This document shows, one piece after another, positions 7,709 to 11,156 of a stretch of DNA of 11,156 nucleotides; the first letter of the stretch is position 1; every line of letters starts with the position of its first letter. The translations under genes and the position numbers were made by a program. The notes below the pieces were generated by a model that worked only from the letters and a program-made list of their open reading frames with translations, did not search any database and was not told where the DNA came from. Origin of the DNA: CAYLNH01 sp964384625 (lineage in GTDB: Bacteria; Verrucomicrobiota; Lentisphaeria; JABSQK01); NCBI GenBank assembly GCA_964384625.1, contig CAYLNH010000242.1:1-11156 (forward strand), in the 5' to 3' direction.

Positions 7709-7720
7709 CGGTCTAGACCG
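7709..7720. promoter_or_regulatory. Perfect 12-bp palindrome CGGTCTAGACCG
   Basis: CGGTCT is followed immediately by its complement AGACCG. A gapless palindrome of this length suits a dimeric DNA-binding protein better than an RNA hairpin. The winged-helix protein encoded just upstream is the obvious candidate to bind it, but this is inference from proximity only. Confidence 0.4.
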
Positions 7721-7743
7721 TCTTTGGCCCAATCTGGCGTCAC

Positions 7744-7850
7744 GTCCGGATAGGCCGTCCCGACAGCGCGATATCCCGCTCTCCGGACACGAATCCGGAC
7801 GTTGTGTCCGGATAGGCGCCCGAAAACCCAGTGCCTCGCCCTATCCGGAC
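7744..7850. repeat. Cluster of five TCCGGA palindromes
   Basis: TCCGGA occurs at 7745, 7782, 7794, 7807 and 7844, five times in 105 bases. Chance expectation is about one per four kilobases, and I noticed only two others in the window (6199 and about 6773, both in the regulator gene). Three copies belong to a longer shared unit: GTCCGGATAGG at 7744 and 7806, and its complement CCTATCCGGAC at 7840. Possible roles are operator array, RNA structure or methylation-sensitive control sites. Confidence 0.8.
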
Positions 7851-7851
7851 A
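7782..7851 (+). promoter_or_regulatory. Competing hairpins in the mod leader
   Basis: TCCGGACAC (7782-7790) can pair with GTGTCCGGA (7804-7812), a perfect 9-bp stem with a 13-base loop. The second strand of that stem also starts a 12-bp stem in which 7805-7816 pairs with 7840-7851 (loop 23 bases). The two cannot form at once. GTCCGGATAGG at 7744-7754 could also replace 7806-7816 in the second. Such switching is the layout of attenuators and antiterminators, but no T-run follows the downstream stem, so an effect on RNA stability, or a purely DNA-level role, is equally open. Confidence 0.5.
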
Positions 7852-7917
7852 TCCTGCATGTCTCACCGACCCACCGGTTCCGTCCCCGCCTGGGGCTGGA
7901 CGCCGGCGGCTCGACTT

Positions 7918-7939
7918 GGGCCACGGTCAGCCGTGGGCC
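7918..7939. other. Hairpin with TCAG tetraloop
   Basis: GGGCCACGG (7918-7926) pairs with CCGTGGGCC (7931-7939) at 8 of 9 positions around the loop TCAG. No T-run follows on either side. It lies between two CGCCGGCGGC direct repeats that start at 7901 and 7941. Confidence 0.5.
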
Positions 7940-8009
7940 GCGCCGGCGGCACCCCCAAGACGTGCTGACTCCCTTCGTTCCCTTTGTTTACTTCTGTAGA
8001 ATTCCTCCC

Positions 8010-8036
8010 GATTCGCGCGATTCGTGTGATTCGTGG
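8010..8036. repeat. Period-9 GATTCGYGY repeat
   Basis: GATTCGCGC, GATTCGTGT and GATTCGTGG follow one another exactly at 8010, 8019 and 8028. On the other strand this reads as ACACGAATC-type units, a style of intergenic repeat I recall from planctomycete-like and related genomes. It ends 19 bases before the methyltransferase ATG. Translated in the methyltransferase frame it reads IRAIRVIRG, which could wrongly be taken as part of the protein if an upstream TTG (7984) is chosen as the start. Confidence 0.75.
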
Positions 8037-8055
8037 TTACCCGGAAGCTAGTCCT

Positions 8056-10896
8056 ATGGCCAAACGAAAAAAGAAAGCACCTAAGCAGGTCGAAGCGCTC
8101 AAGCACGACGAAGACTCGCGCAAGAACATCCCGACCGCCGAATACCAATCCGTCATGCGCAAGGAAGATGAGGACCCGATCCAGGTCGCGTACGAACGAC
8201 GCAATCGCGACCTCGACCCGCAGTTGGTGTGGCGCGGCAAAGATGAACAGGATTGGTCGGACCTCGTGGTGCCCGCGCCACCACTATATATCCAGGAGAA
8301 AGTCCACCCCAAGGTTCTGATCGACGATCTTCGTGAGCGGACGGAGAGAAAGGAGAAGGAAGGCCAGGACGAATGGCAGCCGGATTTGTTCGCTGACTTC
8401 AATGGACTCCCAAGCGAAGCAGCGAAGACCGAATTCTATCAGCATGACGCCAATTGGTCAAACCGCATGATCCTCGGCGATAGCCTTCAAGTCATGGCAT
8501 CCTTGGCCGAACGCGAGGGACTGCGCGGCCAAGTCCAGTGCATTTACATCGACCCGCCGTACGGCATCAAGTTCGGTTCCAACTTCCAGTGGTCGACCAC
8601 CAGTCGAGACGTCAAGGACGGCAAGGCAGACCACATCACGCGCGAGCCGGAGCAGGTCAAGGCCTTTCGTGATACCTGGCGTGATGGGATCCATTCTTAC
8701 CTGACGTATCTACGAGACCGCATGACGGTGGCCAGGGAACTCCTCGCCGACTCTGGTTCAATCTTCGTGCAGATAGGGAATGAGAATGTCCACCGTGTAC
8801 GTGCAATCATGGATGAGGTCTTCGGCGACGACAATTATGTGAGCCAGATTACGTTCGCCAAGACCTCTGGGCTCACTGCAAAACTCCTCCCCGCATCTTG
8901 CGACACCATTATCTGGTTCGCCAAGGAGCGCAGTCAAGTCAAGTACCGTCAGATGTTTCTGGATCGTCCGCCAATTGAGAACCCTACCGAAAGGTACATC
9001 TGCGTTGAAACGCCAACTGGTGAAGTGATTGACCTGTCGCTTGCGCAAAAGCTTGGGAATGTCCCCATTCCAGAGGGGCGTTTTCTCAAGCTGAGTGACG
9101 TTACATCTCAAGACCCTGTGAAGGCGTTGAGGTTCGACCTAGAGGTCTGGGGTCGTACGTTCAAACCTTCTTCCAGGCGGCACTGGGCCACCAACTCAGA
9201 GGGGATGGCCAGGCTTCTCTACGCGGACAGATTGCACCCGAGAGGCAAGAACTTGTGGTTCAAACGCTATAATGCGGATTTCCCGGGGCGCCCGATGGGA
9301 AACGTGTGGCTTGATGTGAAGACGAACGCTTTTGGTGACCCACGCTACTACGTTGTCCAGACGGGCTCGTCTGTTATTCAGAGATGTATCCTCATGTCGT
9401 CTGATCCCGGTGACCTTGTCATCGACCCCACCTGCGGATCCGGCACCACGGCATATGTCGCCGAACAGTGGGGCCGCCGCTGGATCACCATCGACACATC
9501 AAGAGTTGCGTTGGCCTTGGCCCGAGCCCGGATCATGGGTGCACGCTACGCCTACTATACGTTGGCTGACAGCAAGGTTGGGCAGCTCAAGGAGGCCGAA
9601 CTCTCCCGTACGACACCCTCGGAAGCTCAGACATACGGCAATATCCGCCAAGGCTTTGTTTGTGAACGCGTCCCGCACATTACCCTCAAAGCCATTGCCA
9701 ACAACTCGGAGATCGACGTCATCTGGGAGAAGTTCCAGGAGAAGCTCGAAGCATTCCGCATGGAACTCAACAGGGAACTCGGTGCTGGCTGGGAAGAATG
9801 GGAAGTCCCGCGTGAGGTCGATGAGGACTGGGCAGCCGCAGCGAAGAAACTGCACGCTGAGTGGTGGGAACTGCGTATCGCCCGGCAGAAAGAAATCGAT
9901 GCCTCCATCGCGGCCAAGGCTGACTTTGAGTACCTCTACGACAGACCCTACGAAGACAAGTCAAAGGTTCGTGTCGCCGGACCGTTCACCGTTGAAAGCT
10001 TGTCGCCGCACCGCGTACTTGGCGTTGATGAAGACGACGAACTGATAGACGGCGGCGTTGCCGACGGCGAGTCCGAATACGGCGAGGAACAGGACTTCGC
10101 CTCGATGATTCTGGACAACCTCCGCACTGCCGGCGTTCAGCAGGCCCACAAAGAAGACAAGATCGAGTTTTCGTCCATCGCGCCATGGCCTGGCAGCTAC
10201 ATCTGTGCCGAAGGTCGTTACACCGAAGGCGACGATGAATCCGGCACAGAAAAACGCGCAGGCATCTTCATTGGCCCGGAGTTCGGTACGGTGTCACGCC
10301 CCGATCTCGTGTCCGCCGCACGAGAAGCCGGTGACGCCGACTTCGATGTCTTGATCGCCTGCGCGTTCAACTACGAAGCCCACGCGTCCGACTTCGACAA
10401 GTTGGGCCGCATTCCGGTGTTGAAGGCCCGCATGAATGCCGATCTGCACATGGCCGACGACCTGAAGAACACCGGAAAGGGCAACCTGTTCGTCATCTTC
10501 GGCGAGCCGGACATCGACATCCTCGACGCCGATCCGTCTTCGCCAGGCTCCGCCGCGACAAGCGGCAAGATTAGAGTGAAAGTCAACGGCGTCGACGTAT
10601 TCCACCCGAACACCGGCAAGGTTATCAGTGACAACGCCGACGGTATCGCATGTTGGTTCATCGACACCGACTACAACGAAGAGAGCTTCTTCGTTCGTCA
10701 CGCCTATTTCCTCGGCCAGAACGACCCGTACAAAGCGCTCAAGACAACGCTCAAGGCCGAGATCAACGAAGAAGCCTGGGAAACGCTCCACAGCGACACC
10801 TCCCGGCCCTTCGACAAACCCAAGTCCGGCAGGATCGCCGTCAAGGTAATCAACCACCTTGGCGACGAAGTAATGAAAGTGTTCAGGGTGAATTAG
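8056..10896 (+). CDS. Beta-class site-specific DNA methyltransferase (Mod-like)
   Basis: This 946-residue protein should methylate an exocyclic amino group (N6-adenine or N4-cytosine) using S-adenosylmethionine and protect host DNA from the Res-like nuclease. Catalytic motif DPPYGIKFG begins at residue 166, and SAM-binding motif DPTCGSGTTA begins at 457. Catalytic-before-binding order defines the beta class used by type III Mod proteins. GSIFVQIGNEN (234-244) and GNVW (415-418) also fit. The target recognition part lies between about 265 and 415. After motif I come nearly 480 residues, including an acidic stretch (658-680), making it much longer than a usual type III Mod of about 650 residues. 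I chose ATG 8056, with GGAAG at 8043-8047 eight bases before it, because the upstream TTG extension only translates repeat DNA. The 483-base leader suggests separate control from res. Confidence 0.94.
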   Translation: MAKRKKKAPKQVEALKHDEDSRKNIPTAEYQSVMRKEDEDPIQVAYERRNRDLDPQLVWRGKDEQDWSDLVVPAPPLYIQEKVHPKVLIDDLRERTERKEKEGQDEWQPDLFADFNGLPSEAAKTEFYQHDANWSNRMILGDSLQVMASLAEREGLRGQVQCIYIDPPYGIKFGSNFQWSTTSRDVKDGKADHITREPEQVKAFRDTWRDGIHSYLTYLRDRMTVARELLADSGSIFVQIGNENVHRVRAIMDEVFGDDNYVSQITFAKTSGLTAKLLPASCDTIIWFAKERSQVKYRQMFLDRPPIENPTERYICVETPTGEVIDLSLAQKLGNVPIPEGRFLKLSDVTSQDPVKALRFDLEVWGRTFKPSSRRHWATNSEGMARLLYADRLHPRGKNLWFKRYNADFPGRPMGNVWLDVKTNAFGDPRYYVVQTGSSVIQRCILMSSDPGDLVIDPTCGSGTTAYVAEQWGRRWITIDTSRVALALARARIMGARYAYYTLADSKVGQLKEAELSRTTPSEAQTYGNIRQGFVCERVPHITLKAIANNSEIDVIWEKFQEKLEAFRMELNRELGAGWEEWEVPREVDEDWAAAAKKLHAEWWELRIARQKEIDASIAAKADFEYLYDRPYEDKSKVRVAGPFTVESLSPHRVLGVDEDDELIDGGVADGESEYGEEQDFASMILDNLRTAGVQQAHKEDKIEFSSIAPWPGSYICAEGRYTEGDDESGTEKRAGIFIGPEFGTVSRPDLVSAAREAGDADFDVLIACAFNYEAHASDFDKLGRIPVLKARMNADLHMADDLKNTGKGNLFVIFGEPDIDILDADPSSPGSAATSGKIRVKVNGVDVFHPNTGKVISDNADGIACWFIDTDYNEESFFVRHAYFLGQNDPYKALKTTLKAEINEEAWETLHSDTSRPFDKPKSGRIAVKVINHLGDEVMKVFRVN

Positions 10897-10911
10897 CAGA
10901 GGAATCGGAGA

Positions 10912-11070
10912 ATGGGCCACCTCAAAACTGCACTCCTTGAAAAGACACGCCGGCGCTCGCTTGCCAGGAATCCCGAAGAGACGGCAACAGATCGGTACAG
11001 CAACCCTAAAGCTTCGTTGATTCAAATAGTGGCCGTTTTGCCTCCCTCCGAGTGTTGGTGCTGCAGATGA
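10912..11070 (+). CDS. Short hypothetical reading frame after mod, possibly truncated
   Basis: This 52-codon frame starts 15 bases after the methyltransferase stop and has a good ribosome binding site, AGAGG (10898-10902), nine bases before its ATG. The product opens MGHLKTALLEKTRRRSLARN, which is plausible as protein. The remainder ends with two Cys and a Trp (CWCC) before the stop and is unconvincing. It may be a small real gene, or the surviving 5' end of a longer third or fourth module gene broken before or by arrival of the mobile element at 11110. No family is recognised. Confidence 0.35.
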   Translation: MGHLKTALLEKTRRRSLARNPEETATDRYSNPKASLIQIVAVLPPSECWCCR

Positions 11071-11109
11071 GTGCAACTCGCAAGCATGAGTCAATGATGC
11101 TGTCCTTAG

Positions 11110-11156
11110 GGTCCGCGCGGAAATAACTTCACATTTTGAGAGACTTTCAAGAGTCG
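11110..11156. mobile_element. Terminal repeat of a second mobile element, cut by the window
   Basis: From CTTAG (11105-11109) onward the sequence matches the complement of the right end of the MITE-like element (2652-2685) at about 25 of 34 positions, without gaps. The shared core is CTTAGGG, then GCGC, AAATAACTT and TTTG. The tip faces left, toward the restriction-modification module, and the body continues past the window. It may be a MITE copy or the end of a full IS carrying the transposase. The differences show it is a relative, not a recent duplicate. Confidence 0.65.

Larger units (their letters stand above)
7573..8055. other. Structured leader of the methyltransferase gene
   Basis: This 483-base gap separates the regulator from the methyltransferase. 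A 160-codon + frame crossing it (7569-8051) gives a low-complexity, Arg/Pro-rich translation with no family resemblance and is rejected. The gap instead contains a TGTGA-N6-TCACG box, an AT-rich stretch (about 7670-7705) with the inverted pair TAAGCA/TGCTTA, a 12-bp palindrome, five TCCGGA sites with competing hairpins, a TCAG-loop hairpin, two 10-bp CGCCGGCGGC direct repeats (7901, 7941), and a period-9 repeat. I could not pick a convincing -35/-10 pair. Confidence 0.6.

Noticed and set aside
7744..7850. CRISPR array
   Set aside because: The repeated unit is only 6-11 bases, copies lie in both orientations, and the spacing is irregular.
7569..8051. 160-codon + strand frame between regulator and methyltransferase
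   Set aside because: It overlaps the end of the regulator gene, has no ribosome binding site fit of note, and its translation is Arg/Pro-rich without resemblance to a family. The same bases form palindromes and repeats.
7984..8055. N-terminal extension of the methyltransferase from TTG 7984
   Set aside because: The added 24 residues only translate the period-9 repeat and adjacent spacer. ATG 8056 has a good ribosome binding site and starts a lysine-rich N-terminus typical of such proteins.

Overview
The window reads as GC-rich bacterial chromosome. It holds four substantial genes, all on the + strand, separated by unusually long intergenic stretches rich in repeats. A heparinase II/III-like lyase with no signal peptide, an AlbA_2-type regulator, and a spacer with a period-9 GATTCGYGY repeat together suggest an environmental bacterium of the Planctomycetota/PVC type or a similar polysaccharide-degrading lineage. 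That placement is inference from style; no ribosomal or other marker gene is present.

Layout. Bases 1-423 hold no gene I can support; they carry a strong GC hairpin, an (AAGG)5 microsatellite and a possible promoter. Bases 424-2355 encode the heparinase II/III-like protein. Bases 2356-3115 are a 760-base spacer with a 175-bp non-coding MITE-like element (2506-2680). The element has perfect 10-bp terminal inverted repeats and a CTAAG direct repeat at each side. The rest of the spacer has a stem-loop, a TGTGA-N6-TCA box and a possible promoter. Bases 3116-10896 form a three-gene restriction-modification-like module. Its parts are a 1021-aa helicase-nuclease (Res-like), a 464-aa AlbA_2/GHKL-like/winged-helix protein whose ATG overlaps the Res stop (ATGA), and a 946-aa beta-class DNA methyltransferase (Mod-like). 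A 483-base leader precedes the methyltransferase. After it come a 52-codon reading frame with a good ribosome binding site and, at 11110, the tip of a second mobile element. That tip resembles the ends of the MITE.

How the genes work together. The methyltransferase (DPPY plus DPTCGSGTT) should protect host DNA. The Res-like protein (Walker A, DEGHH, SAT, QVIGRALRR and a C-terminal PD-...EIK nuclease motif) should cut unmodified DNA. The gene order (res, regulator, mod) is reversed from the usual type III mod-res order. The AlbA_2/winged-helix gene is translationally coupled to res and may be a DNA-binding regulator or accessory effector. The mod leader is the most structured DNA in the window. 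It has five TCCGGA palindromes in about 105 bases forming mutually exclusive hairpins, a 12-bp perfect palindrome, and a TGTGA-N6-TCACG box that resembles one upstream of res. This suggests separate and probably regulated expression of methylase and nuclease. Related mobile-element ends on both sides suggest the module arrived, or could move, as a cassette.
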